Source: Megalobrama amblycephala (lineage: Eukaryota > Chordata > Actinopteri > Cypriniformes > Xenocyprididae). From it: a stretch of DNA of 64,000 nt. The stretch's first letter is position 1. Each line of letters starts with the position of its first letter. The DNA lies in the NCBI RefSeq assembly GCF_018812025.1, contig NC_063054.1, forward strand, positions 4,073,433 to 4,137,432, given 5' to 3'. Both the position numbers and the translations under genes were made by a program. The notes under the pieces are model-generated. The model saw only the letters and a list, made by a program, of their open reading frames with translations, ran no database searches and was not told where the DNA came from. Shown in pieces: positions 13,255-24,299 of this stretch.

Positions 13255-14080
13255 ATGCAGTTTAAAGCCCCCCTGAAATCAAAATTTAGGCTATGGCTTG
13301 AATATGTTAGTCTTAAGGTTATGCATAAGCTGGTGTGTTCCAAAACAATGACAAAATTCGCATTTAGGAGATTCAAAACTTACAGTCTCTCGCTTTCGCT
13401 AAAATGGATCATGGATTTTCATGATATCACAGTGGACTTCAGCTTCTCATAAGATCTTCTATCCAATCAAATGCTCTCTAGAATCTAAAGCGTCCCATAC
13501 CCTACATTATAAATAGACGCTGAAGCTGCTGCTGAATCGGTCACTTGTTCACACATTTACTATTTTCTACATGGTGAATGGCACATAGTGCACTATATAG
13601 GGGATAGGAACGATTAAGACAGTGTAAATATGCTTTACATTGAGGCTAAGGAAGTCTTGTTTCATGTTATTGTAATGCGAACCACAGCACACACAGTTTG
13701 CTCATATCTGCGAGTTGCCGCAGACCAAAAAAACATATTGGACCCATTTGAATTCTGCACAGAATGCTATATTTTAAAGCGATATGGAGGAGATTAGAAG
13801 GAGAACCTGTTAGAGATTAAAAGGAAGCTGTGATATAAGTGGAATACTACTGGCTATTTTTAAAAAGGGGAGGAGCTGTTTGATATGTTCCACCCTCTCT
13901 TCCTGTTTTATATCAACACATTGAATAATGCTGTGCGTTCCAAGGCACTTTAAAGCAGCTAAGCGATCATTAGATTTAATCGCCATTGGCAGCGTGATTT
14001 ACTGTAATGCTTTTTTTCCCCTCAGTTAGTCAGAACAAAAGTGGCAGACATGTTACTTACTTGTTCAGATGACATTCTCC
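13255..14080. repeat. MITE-like interspersed repeat
   Basis: Starts at the TTTAAAGCCCCCCTGAAATC motif, a common start of cyprinid non-autonomous DNA elements, and continues as non-coding sequence with a CACTATATAGGGGATAGG segment. The right boundary is uncertain. Confidence 0.35.
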
Positions 14081-14108
14081 AGTGAAAATTCTTATTTTGG
14101 TCATACTT

Positions 14109-14146
14109 CCAAGACTACAATCTGTAATCACAGATTGTAGTCTTGG
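14109..14146. repeat. Perfect 17-bp hairpin
   Basis: Arms at 14109-14125 (CCAAGACTACAATCTGT) and 14130-14146 are exact reverse complements around a 4-base AATC loop. It would form a strong stem-loop in DNA or RNA. No gene lies next to it. Confidence 0.9.
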
Positions 14147-14615
14147 ACACAGCAAACATTAGATTCATCTGTGCTGAGGAGACGCACGTAAAGATAATAA
14201 TTCTGCAAACAACTGCAATTGCAGGTTTCAAACAGAGGCAAAGTAAATTACAAACATGCAGTGTAGTTATGTTGTTAATTATTAAGTCATGACATTACCA
14301 AAAAGTACCAATAAATTACGTAACTGGTACGTCATGTATTAGCTGGAAGGTATGATCTTCATCAGGATCAGTGTTCATGTTTTATTAACAGTTCATGTTA
14401 TTATTGTGTATTTACCATGGTAAGTTTCTATAAAATTAAAGGTGTACTATGTAACTTTTTTGCTAAAAAAATTACAAAATTTATATAATAAGAAAGTACA
14501 ATATAAATAGATTGTATTTTTTTGAATGAATTAGAGTTAGAGAGAGAGAGATTGTATCTGTGTAAAAAAAAATGGCGATGCTTCAAACCTCATTGAAATA
14601 TAGTGTAGCGTTTCA

Positions 14616-15096
14616 TAGGGCTGCAACAATAAATCAATGAATAGATTCTGAGATTTTCCAAATGCATTGCAATTCTCTCTCGAATCGATTCTGAGCTTAG
14701 TTTTTAACAGCAGATGGCACTCTAGGCTAGTTTTTAACCGCACACTCAAATGCACAAGAAGAAGAGCGCTTGTGCGTTCACTGAGTCTGACAATGTTTTT
14801 GCACCTCAGATTGCTTTTATGATGCGAGATTAATGTAAACAGCCCACTGCAAACACCCTTGTAATTCGCTTCAACCTTTTCAAACTTAATGAATGATTAC
14901 TTTATAGAAGGTTCTAGTGGTGTGTGTAAGGAATTGGAAGCAAGCAGAGTACAGCTGTTTCTAAAGCACGCAGTGCCATCTGCTGTTAAAAACTAAGCTC
15001 AGAATCAATTCCAGAGAGCATGCATTTGTAAAATCTCAGAATCAGTACAGAATCATTTCTCAATTTGCGATGCATCGATTTATTTTCCCAACCCTA
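14616..15096. repeat. hAT-type MITE with degraded 8-bp duplication
   Basis: It runs from TAGGGCTGCAAC to CCCAACCCTA, an inverted terminal pair, with subterminal AATCGATT / ATCGATTTATT motifs. The flanking octamers GCGTTTCA and GCATCTCA match at six of eight positions, as expected for an old hAT insertion. The interior includes a repeated TTTTTAACAGCAGATGGCA-type block in inverted orientation. No transposase. Confidence 0.65.
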
Positions 15097-15472
15097 GCAT
15101 CTCAGTAGTGAAGCTATTTTAGTAATAAAAGTCGTGGGGCAGCTTTGACAACAGTTTTTTGTGCTCCTTAATGTTTCTGTGTGTGCACTGCACGATCTCT
15201 GATCACTGTGTGAGTGACTGTCTGTATGTGTGTGCATGCGCTTCAGTGAAGCCGTGCAGTGATGAAGCGAATTATGTCATTGCTTTATGGATGCGGGTCC
15301 CTATCCACCCGGGCCCATAGGCACATTCATACTCTGAATAACTAGACTCTACGCCACTGGATCCCAATATCTCTGGGATTTAACCATATTGGGCCCTAAA
15401 AAAATTAAGATTCCAAAAGAAACATTTCTTAGGAACCCAAATCTAAAAGGATACTGAGATTGTGATCATTAA

Positions 15473-17057
15473 CTCCCTGAGGTCTGAAAACGCGCCGGCG
15501 CGTTTTGCAGGATTTTTTTCACATTGCAGCAAAACAGACTTAAAATACTCTGTGATTTTTTGTCATAGAGACATAAGTAATATATCAATTGAAACTATAG
15601 AATGTCTTCTTTTATTTGTGTACACTCAGAGTAAAAACACAATGTTGTGCTTTTTGTAAAATAAAGAAAACTAACATGATGCGTGATCTCTCCTCTCCCT
15701 CTGAACGAAGTCCAATCTGATAGTTCTCAGAAAATGAACTGTAACTTATGAATACTAATGACAAAAAAAAAATGACACTAACGTCTAAAGAAACGTTGAA
15801 ATGTCAGGTTTTAAATCGTGCAAGTCAAATCAAAAACAAACATTCTGTGTTTATGTAATCTGTATGAAAAGAGAGCCATGTCAGAAGTCTGTGATTCAGC
15901 TCATTATCCGCTAATGCGGCCACGCCCACGGAGTCAGCGCTATTCAGATGCAAATTCAGAGGCAATACATGCATTCATCGTCTCAATCGTGTATTTATTG
16001 TCTTGAAAAGTGTTTATTTGGATGTTAAAGCAATGGTTAGCGATCTCTAGAAGACATGCCGTTAGTTCCTAGTTCCTCTTCTTCTTTAGAATAATTTGTG
16101 GACTAAATGTGCACAGAGAGCGCCCTCCGGCTGCAAGTATGAATTAAAAACACCATTCCTGAAATGTCCTCTTCTTCTTTAGAATAATTTGTGGACTAAA
16201 GGTGTACAGAGAGCGCCCTCCGGCTGCAAGTATGAATTAAAAACACAGTATCCAGCACTCATAGTGATGACAATAAATATTACTTCTCAGTATAGAAATT
16301 GACATAAATATATAAGAATCCATCAATATTTCTCCAAATGTGCTTGCTTTTAAGCTAAAAGCCTATATGAAATGCCATAGAGGTAACATAATTGTTCAGA
16401 CACTTTGCATCACAGAAATACATTATATTTTAAAGAATATAATAGAATACCATTATTTTAAATTGTAATAATATTTCACAGTATTGCTGTTTATGATGAG
16501 CTGAGACATTATTACAGAGGGTTTTTTTCACAGCCTACCTGACTGAAAGGCCTCATTAATATGCAAGTCATTTCAGGTCATTATTATGTGATTCTTTTGT
16601 CTTCTCGGGTGTAAATGGCCCATTATTCATGCAGATTCACGCCTCCACGCATACTGTGTTTCTTGACAAAAAGTGTCTTACAAAAACTAAATCAATATAT
16701 TGTTTTATATGAAGGAGTAGGCAGCATAATTTTTACATAATTCTGAAGCAAAAACTCTAGTCTACAACCTCCAATACCCAAAAGTCTTGTGAACACAGAT
16801 TTAATATTACTTTTTTTGGCCTTATTTCAGTGACTTAAGTTTTTTGTTTTTTCAATAACCACACATAAACATTATTCCTTCAAAAATACAAACATGTACA
16901 TACATGTTCCTCACATATTATGGTAGCCTAGTTTGTGCTAAATACAGTGTAATGACACTTTTGTCATTTATATGTTTATGAACAACTGAAAAAAGCACAA
17001 ATGTCAGGGCATGTCAAAACTTCTCCAAGCCCCAAATCAGCCTCAGACTCCAGAGGG
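15473..17057. mobile_element. Non-autonomous DNA transposon with TTAA target duplication
   Basis: It is flanked by TTAA at 15469-15472 and 17058-17061. Termini are CTCCCTGAGGTCTGAA on the left and CCTCAGACTCCAGAGGG on the right, an imperfect inverted repeat. TTAA duplications are typical of piggyBac- and Kolobok-type elements; I cannot tell which. The interior is non-coding and contains a 93-bp direct duplication. Confidence 0.7.
16075..16252. repeat. 93-bp tandem duplication inside the TTAA element
   Basis: Two nearly identical units start with CCTCTTCTTCTTTAG at 16075 and 16168. Both contain the GAGAGCGCCCTCCGGCTGC block and differ at only a few positions. Confidence 0.9.
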
Positions 17058-18984
17058 TTAATACTTCTAGAGTTACAGGCACACAAACATATTTATTATG
17101 GTACTCAGACAGGAACGTTATATGTAGTTGTTTTGTTAAAGGAAGACAAGATACATTTTTAGTTTCAACACAAATTGTTCTTTAGACATTCCTCTTTGAA
17201 AGAAAAACAGCTGGATGGAAAGTGACCCACGCTTGTTTTTCAAACCCTGAAAATGTGTACAAATTAACAATTTACTCATGGAGCCACAATGACATCCCCA
17301 TATCTCTAGAAATGAACAATATAGGGCCTTAAATATGGTTGCCAAAAGAAAAGCTTGTTAAGAACCAGAATCTAAAAGTATATTAAGATATCTTTAATAT
17401 TTCTTGAGTTATAGGAATGCAAACTTTAGGGAAAAAACACAAGAAGTGCTTTTTCCTATTTTTGAACTGTCACCGTTGGCATATAATGCAACAAAGACTG
17501 CTTAAGTCAACAGATTTTACTAATAGACCTACCAATCTCTGTGTAAAAATAAAACATGATGACACGAAAGGACCCTACATTATTTTCACTTTGTGTTATG
17601 TTCTATATTTTTTATGACTGTGGTGGCTCAGACCAACTTACTTACTTTATTGTATTACCTAAACACAGTCTGGGACTGCTATTTAATAGCCTTATACTGT
17701 TTATTCATCAGGGTTAGTGTGCAAATACTGTCAGATATATCAAGTGCTGGGTGATGTGTTTTGTAGTTTAAACAGCAAACTGTACCCTGGATAGTTTATA
17801 TAGCATACGTTTGTAAACTGTAGTTATCTGCAGGGATTCACCCTTTATCCTTCACTATGTCCGCTTGACTCATACAATACATAGACAAACAACATGCGAC
17901 CTCTACTGATCATCTGATCACTTACTCAAAAAGCTTCCCTTCCCTTCTGTCACAGTCATTCTCGTTATGTCTAATTGATTATTCTCTTTATTCACAATCT
18001 AAGGGGATTCTGAGACTCCATGTGTGAATAGTATGTCAATCCTCTGCTTTTTGATGAGGTAATAGTACATTATAGCAGCTGCTAGAGTGCACTTTCAGAA
18101 AGGGAATCCAGACAGAGGGAAAATCAAATTACTGAAGCCATTCACTCATGAATACCTGAAGAAACTGCTCTGCTCAGCTCATGGGCAGCAATTCTGTGTG
18201 GCGTCTTTATCAGAGGCGTCCGTGTTGTGCCGGTGTGAGAAAATACATTACTGACTCGTTTCTTCATAATGGCTCGATGGCTCAGCAGCAAACTGAGTAA
18301 TAAACTCTCACCGTGGCTAAGATTACAGCGTCAAAACCAGCTGCAATGTGACAAGATTCCTAGAACAAACAATATTTCTATCTGCACTCAAAGTAAAAAT
18401 GCAGTGCTATGCAACAGTCACAGCCTTAGACCCGTGAGGGTGAGATCTCTCAGTTTGCATGCTCTCTCACACTCATAAGAGTGAAACACAAGAAAACACA
18501 CCTTGAGTTTTGATAAATTCTGTGATACTTCTCCAGATGGCATCCTTTTTTGTGATTTTCCTTGTGGAACTTGAAGGATGTCAACATTTGATGTTAGTGT
18601 ACGTGAGGAGCGGGTCCAGTGAGTTTTTAGAGTAGGCAGGTCTACTGGAGCAACGCTGCATAAATTGAAAGAGATAGTTTGTGTCACTTGTAGTGTCTGT
18701 GTAAGCGAAGAGGCATCTTATTTTCCTCAGTGACCTCTTATGAACATCTCCCTCTCACAGATCTCTTATTCTAAGATCAAGCATTTCTGACCTATAATCA
18801 CATTTGCTGATTCCTTGCACGTCAAATGAATGTCTGTTTCATCACGTCTCACTGCGATGTTAAGACGTCCTGTCAAGTTAAAGCTGAAGTGTGTCATTTC
18901 TGCATCACTGGTGTCACATGCAACTGCAAAAATAAGCATTGAGTGTTCATGCTGAGTGTCTGAGTGCTGTCTGCTGCTGGGCTG

Positions 18985-19510
18985 TTAAAGGTGCAGTAAG
19001 CGTTTGCTGAGAAATGCTGTTGAAAATTGAAACAAATAAACAATTTTGTGAATATTTGCTAGTTGTGTGTTCTATGTGTGTCCTGAGAAAAAACATTTTT
19101 GTTTTTGTGTGTATGTGTTTTTTACATAGTCCTGGCTGTGTGTATAGGAGAAAAAACAAAGTGCCACAACACTCTTGTAGCCATTCAGCAGAAGGGGGCG
19201 TGTCTGCTCATGATGAGATTTGTAGAAGGACTGTAGAAAGAAAGATGTTACTAAAGCCCTGAAAGGACCGAGGTTGTGTTGTCTCAGCTCCATACGTGAG
19301 TAACAGTGGTTTTTCTATGTTTCACAGAAGTAAGATATGCTGTTGTTGTTACTGAATCACAGCGGATTCATCCATATTGCACAAGCTGTCTGATGCACCA
19401 GCTGTTAGTCGTTGCATAGTGTTTCTTTTGGGTTAGAGGTGTGTTTGTTTGGGTTTTGTTTTCAAATATCAATAGTACTGTTTCTCAGAAATCACTTACT
19501 GTACCTTTAA
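18985..19510. repeat. MITE with TTAAAGGTGCAGTAAG / CTTACTGTACCTTTAA ends
   Basis: Left terminus TTAAAGGTGCAGTAAG and right terminus CTTACTGTACCTTTAA are imperfect inverted repeats around about 500 bp of non-coding sequence. Confidence 0.6.
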
Positions 19511-19889
19511 TCTCTGATCAGACACCAGCATGGACCCCTAAGAGCAGCCATGAGTCGCACGGCAGGAACAAACGTGAGGGATGTTTGCACTGAACGTGCG
19601 CTGCATGTGCTGCAGTGTTGTGTTTGCAGGGCAGCGGCTGTCTGGACGTAACAACCTGTTGAAACCAAATCTATATACAAATTAAATAAACCTGGCTTTG
19701 ATATGTTTTTTGTTCAAGATTCTTTGAAAGTTCAAAAGAACATCTTTCTAAATGCCTGTACTGTCACTTTTGATAAATTTAATGCATCCATGCTGAATAA
19801 AAATATTTACTTTTTTCTCTCTTTTTTTTTCTTACCCCAAAAACTTTTCCATAAAAATGTGCTGCTTCATAACTTATTTCAACATTGAT

Positions 19890-20160
19890 AATACTCATAA
19901 ATGTTTCTTGAGCAGCAAATCAGCTTATTAGAACTATTTCTGAAGGATCATGTGACACTGAAGACTGGAGTAATGATGCTGAAAATTCAGCTTTGATCAC
20001 AGGAATAAATTACACTTTACTATATATTCACATAGAAAACAGCTGGTTAACATTGGAATAATATTTCACTGTTTTTACTGTATTTTTGATCAAATAAATG
20101 CAGCCTTGAGCAGAAGAGAGTTATTTCAAAAACATTAAAAATCTTAATTATTCCATACGT
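19890..20160 (+). repeat. Abundant fish interspersed repeat
   Basis: It contains the block with GAAGGATCATGTGACACTG, then CTTTGATCACAGGAATAAAT, then a TTTTTGATCAAATAAATGCA segment. I recognise this arrangement as a very common dispersed repeat of cyprinid genomes. Class is not assigned. Confidence 0.6.
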
Positions 20161-20387
20161 CTGAGCGGTGTAGGAAGGTTGTGAGTCAGTTGTCAGTAGT
20201 GATGCATTGACTATGATTCCAGAGCTGCTGTTGAAGTGTCAGTGATGGGTTTGTCCTCTGCGTCACAGCAGTGATGCTCCATCCTTCAGTGCTTCATGTC
20301 CGCAGAAGAGCCTGTACCATCATCCTCTCACTGCAGCGACCCACAGATAAACTTATGCAGAAGTGAACGCTTTACAGCTTTTTGTCG

Positions 20388-20388
<1 letters not shown>

Positions 20389-20441
<53 letters not shown>
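20389..20441. repeat. (TA)n(TG)n microsatellite
   Basis: A run of TA dinucleotides passes directly into TG dinucleotides. Confidence 0.95.
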
Positions 20442-21780
20442 CAGTGATATCAGATTGCTTGGCCATCTGCTCATGGCAGCAGCACAGATGGGTTGAAGAA
20501 GTAAATTAGCCAATTATGGTTGGTTGGCTGTCAGCTTAGCATGGACAAACTCAAGTGAAGTTCAAGTGAACAAGTGAAGTCCACTAGTCCACACCAGTCA
20601 TGTTTAGTGGACAAGTAATGGCATAAAATCGAGGCCAGTTTGTGGCTTATTGTAGTCAAAATAACCAAAATAATAAACATGAAAAAAAAAAAAAATCATT
20701 AAAACAACTGTCAGAAAATTAGAACAGAAAACACTAAAGAAATGAGCAATAACAGGGGCTGATTGTGGATATCAAACAAACAGTTTAATTTAAAAAAAGA
20801 AAGAAAGAAAGATTTTAGTACATAATTGATGCATGTAACATTGGCAAATCCAGTAACTAGTTCTTCCCTAAAAGTCTTCATTGTGTTGGACCAGTACTTA
20901 CTGTCAATCGTACTTCTAATCTCATTCAGATATTTCCATCTTTGTGTGCAGTAAGCATCAGATAGCAGCTAATTTACTTCATGGGAAAAGAGCAAAAATA
21001 GTGCACTTGAGATATAGACGCTACATCACAGACGTCAAAAAAGAGTCTTGAAATCTGATCTGACACTTCAGACACATTTAAACAAAAATTCACATTTTAA
21101 TTGGATTCCCAACTGTTGTTTTTTCATATTTCTGTGATATGTCAGATTCCAAGTGTTTCTTTTTCTTCAGAATTTTACGTGACACGTAAGTGTAAATTGT
21201 GCTGTAGCGTCTGCTGCTGTCTGAATTTTCATCTTCTCTTTCCCTGCTTTGCATAAGAAAGCATCTGCTAAATGAATAATGTGCCCTTCAAGTGGAGTCG
21301 GAAATATCGTAATTACCAGTTCCAAGCACAAGAAACACTGGGTGAACTCGTATTTACAAGTGGGAAACCCTTCATATTAGGTGATACACCAGTTAAAAGG
21401 GACATCTCTGTTTGAAACAAGGCAGAAACACTGATCTATAATACAGGTTACATATGTATAATCTATATAGAGAAATCAGTGGGCAGAAAGCAAGTCTGTA
21501 GCTAATTGTTTTAATCACTGAAATGTTTGGATCACATAATACCATGTAACATATGTGAATTAATATTTTTCATCATTTTGAATTCTGATGTAGTTATTTG
21601 GGTTTACTGTTTACTTTTCTCTACTACCACGTTGCGTTTCCAACTTGAATGTGTGATGTGTCATAATAACGAATGCCCGACTCTTGAGGTACAAGCTTCC
21701 CAAGCGCACTTCAATGAAGTTTGGTTTTGATGTTTTCTGTTTGATTCTATGAAAGTATTTATAATAATAGAATATAATAA

Positions 21781-22933
21781 AGGGTTAGTTCACCCCAAAT
21801 GAAAAATCTGTCATTATTACTCACGTTCATGTCGTTCCAAAACAGTAAGACTTTCGTTCATCTTCGGAACACAAAAGATATTTTTAATGAAATCTGAGAA
21901 ATTTTTCCTCCATTGACAGTCTACACAACCACTTTGATGCTTCAAAAAGTTCAAAAATAGATTATAAAACTGATCCATATTAATTTGCGTGGTTTAGTCC
22001 AAATTTTCTGAAGAAACACGATCACTTTATATGATGAACAGATTGAATTTAGGCTTTTATTCACGTATAAAGATTGATCAGCGAACATAAACAGAAGCTC
22101 AAACCTGCTTGATGCTCAAATGTGTAACGAATCATCACTCTGGCAGGGATCCATTTGCATGCTTTATTAATAACAATCGTAGTCGTACAGGCAGGGTCAG
22201 ACAGGGGCAAACAGGTGTACAGGGAACAGGCAGAATCATAGTCAAAGAACAGGCAGGTAGTCAGGGCTGGCAGAAAACACTCACAGAGTCAGGCAAACAG
22301 GCAAGGGTCAGAGGTAGCAGCAGAGGGTAACAGCAGAATCAGCAACAGGTAATCAGACAGATAGATAACACTCAGTAATGTTCACCACGGCAAAACAAGA
22401 CTTTGCGATCATGTGGAGTGTGAGTGGGTCTTAAATAGTCCAGGTAATGGGTAACAGCTGTGCAGTGATTAGTCCAAGGCACGGGCTTATGGGAAATGTA
22501 GTGTGAAAGAGTTAGTATTCTGGAGAAGGCTCCCTCCCATGACCAGAGGAGGGAACCACGGAGTTCGTCTCTGTGACAAAATGTGCTGCATAACACGAAA
22601 ATGAACCTTATTAGTTTTCACACGTCAAGCGAACATGCTTTAGCTTCTGTTTACCACAACTAATGATGAATATTTATATGTGAATAAAACTGTTGATCAT
22701 ATAAAGCTCTCTTCAGAAAAATCAGGAGTAAACCACTCAATTTGTATGGATTAGTTTTACGATCTCTTTATGAACTTTTGAAGCGTCAAAGTGACAATGG
22801 AGGGACAGAAATCTCTCAGATTTCATCAAAATGATCTTCATTTGTGTTCCGAAGATGAACAAAAGTCTTACAGGTTTGGAACAACATGATTAGTAATTAA
22901 TGACAGAATTTTCATTTTTGGGTGAACTAACCC
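21781..22933. repeat. Foldback element with arms of about 340 bp
   Basis: The left end AGGGTTAGTTCACCCC and right end GGGTGAACTAACCCT are inverted, and the arms stay complementary for about 340 bp each. For example, GTTCATCTTCGGAACACAAA on the left is mirrored by TTTGTGTTCCGAAGATGAAC on the right. The AGGGTTAGTTCACCC terminus is a frequent MITE end in cyprinids. The spacer between the arms has been invaded by a solo LTR at 22123. Confidence 0.8.
22123..22578 (-). mobile_element. Solo Ty3/gypsy LTR with perfect 5-bp target duplication
   Basis: This 456-bp unit has TG...CA ends (TGTCACAGAGACG to GATTCGTTACA on the minus strand) and is flanked by the exact duplication AAATG at 22118-22122 and 22579-22583. 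On its own strand it has a TATTTAAG box, about 30 bases later a GCAAAGTCTTG sequence, and further down AATAAAGCATGCAAATGGATCC. The order TATA, GCAAAGT, AATAAA, ATGGAT, CGTTACA is the same as in the gypsy LTR at 37782-38187. It is evidently the product of LTR-LTR recombination. Confidence 0.88.
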
Positions 22934-23004
22934 TTTAATTCAGTCGATCACATGATGTTCTGATGTGAACTGTGTTTGATGCATTTGTCGTTGTGTGTTC
23001 GTAG

Positions 23005-23992
23005 GATGATTCCTTCCTCCAGTAAGGCCTTCCACGTCACCAACCTGGTATCTGGGACTCGCTACGACCTGTGTGTGCTTGCGGCCTGGGACGACACCGC
23101 CACCACGCTCACGGCCACCAACGTGGTGGGCTGCGTGCAGTTCTACACCAGGGACGACTACCCACAATGCCAGTCTCTACATGGACAACTGCTGGGCGGC
23201 ACCATGATCCTGGTGGTGGGCGGCGTGATCGTGGCCACGCTGCTGGTGTTTATCGTGGTTCTGATGGTGCGCTATAAGGCAGGGGATAGCGGAGGGAGCA
23301 GTGAAGTCTCTGTCAGCAAGCTGAGCGACGTCAGTGAAACGTACTCTCAAACCAATGGAGGACGGCTGGGGCAGAACGGGGTGCCTCTGCTGATGCCCAA
23401 ACCCAAAGTGACCCAGCAGGACAAAGTGGTCAAATTCAAGTCTGGTTCGCTCCAGAGCAGCTTGTCCTCCTCCTCCTCCTCCTCTTCCTCCTCAGGTTCA
23501 GTAGATACCACGTCCTACAGCCCCAACAGTGCCCTCGCCAACATTTTGAGGTCTGCGCCTCCCAAGCCCCGCAACAACTTAGACCAGCTTCTAGGGGCCT
23601 TCACGTCGCTGGACCTTCGGGGTCAGGCCAAAGAGCCGCAATTATCCGGAAGCCCTGCAAGCGCGGCTGCTGGTTCTGCTGCTACTTCAGCCCCAGCGGA
23701 CCCTACTGACAAAGAGCCTCTGTTGGGCCGGACACTAGACTCACGGATTAGCAAGTTGCTCATGTTGCCTCTGGACTCCAAACCAAAGAGGAGCCATTCG
23801 TTCGACATGGGCGACTTCACGGTGTCCACGGCGCAGCAGCTGTGCTCGTATCCGCGGCGGTTCAGCAGCATCTGGACCAAACGCAGCCTGTCGGTGAACG
23901 GCATGCTGCTGCAGTGCGATGAGGAAGGAGACAGCAGCGGGAGCAAAGGCACCATGGAGAGCTCTGACTGGGTTATGGAGAGCACTGTATAG
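23005..23992 (+). CDS. lrfn4: LRFN4/SALM3, coding exon 2 (FN3 end, TM, cytoplasmic tail, PDZ ligand)
   Basis: This exon encodes residues 460-787. It opens with MIPSSS, completing the FN3 domain (to about 507). A transmembrane helix follows at about 525-547 (ILVVGGVIVATLLVFIVVL) and then a cytoplasmic tail of about 240 residues. The tail has a poly-serine run of about a dozen residues near 606, a KRSHSFDMGDF block, a YPRRFSSIWTKRS block, and the C-terminal ESTV, a class I PDZ ligand expected to bind PSD-95-type scaffolds. The protein is longer than mammalian LRFN4, mostly in the tail. The TAG at 23990 ends it. A 384-base antisense frame is a GC-bias shadow. A poly(A) signal lies 167 bases downstream. 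Confidence 0.94.
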
Positions 23993-24158
23993 GGGCCGAA
24001 ATACACACGTTATATACTCCATCCTGCATGACATGAATTTTTTTTTATTGTTATTGTTATTCGCCTTGCCATAACCAGAACAGGTAAAGAGTCAGCGGCA
24101 TTCAGAGGGTGAATTCACAGAACAGTTACACGATCTAAAATGAAGTATTTCAGTGCAA

Positions 24159-24164
24159 AATAAA
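24159..24164 (+). terminator. lrfn4: Candidate poly(A) signal of lrfn4
   Basis: First canonical AATAAA after the lrfn4 stop. A longer 3'UTR using a distal site cannot be excluded. Confidence 0.45.
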
Positions 24165-24299
24165 CCCCTGCTAAATCTTGCGAATCACCTGCGGTCCAGT
24201 TTTCAGAACAAACATATAAAAAAGTAGGCTTATTTTAGATTACGCCTGAAAATTAAAGATAAGATAATCCTGAAAATTAAAGATAAGATTGAAAATTAT

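Larger units (their letters stand above)
15361..17420. repeat. Diverged tandem repeat of about 340 bp, interrupted by a TTAA element
   Basis: The block around 15361-15465 (CCCAATATCTC, ATTGGGCCCTAA, GGAACCCAAATCTAAAAG) recurs in modified form at 17295-17400 (CCCCATATCTC, ATAGGGCCTTAA, GAACCAGAATCTAAAAG). Once the 1.6-kb insertion at 15473-17057 is removed, the spacing is about 340 bp. It looks like an old two-unit satellite-like repeat later split by a transposon. Confidence 0.5.
13028..23004 (+). other. lrfn4: lrfn4 intron 2, about 10 kb, repeat-filled
   Basis: The donor GTATGA at 13028 and acceptor TTCGTAG at 23004 join AG to G, making the Arg codon before the MIPSS segment. This is the same junction context as in mammalian LRFN proteins. 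No other gene is visible inside. Elements are listed individually. Parts not listed, chiefly 17420-18980 and 20450-21780, are AT-rich sequence with no feature I can support. Confidence 0.85.

Noticed and set aside
23623..24006. 127-codon antisense frame over the lrfn4 tail exon
   Set aside because: Shadow of the GC-rich coding strand, with no domain and no splice signals.
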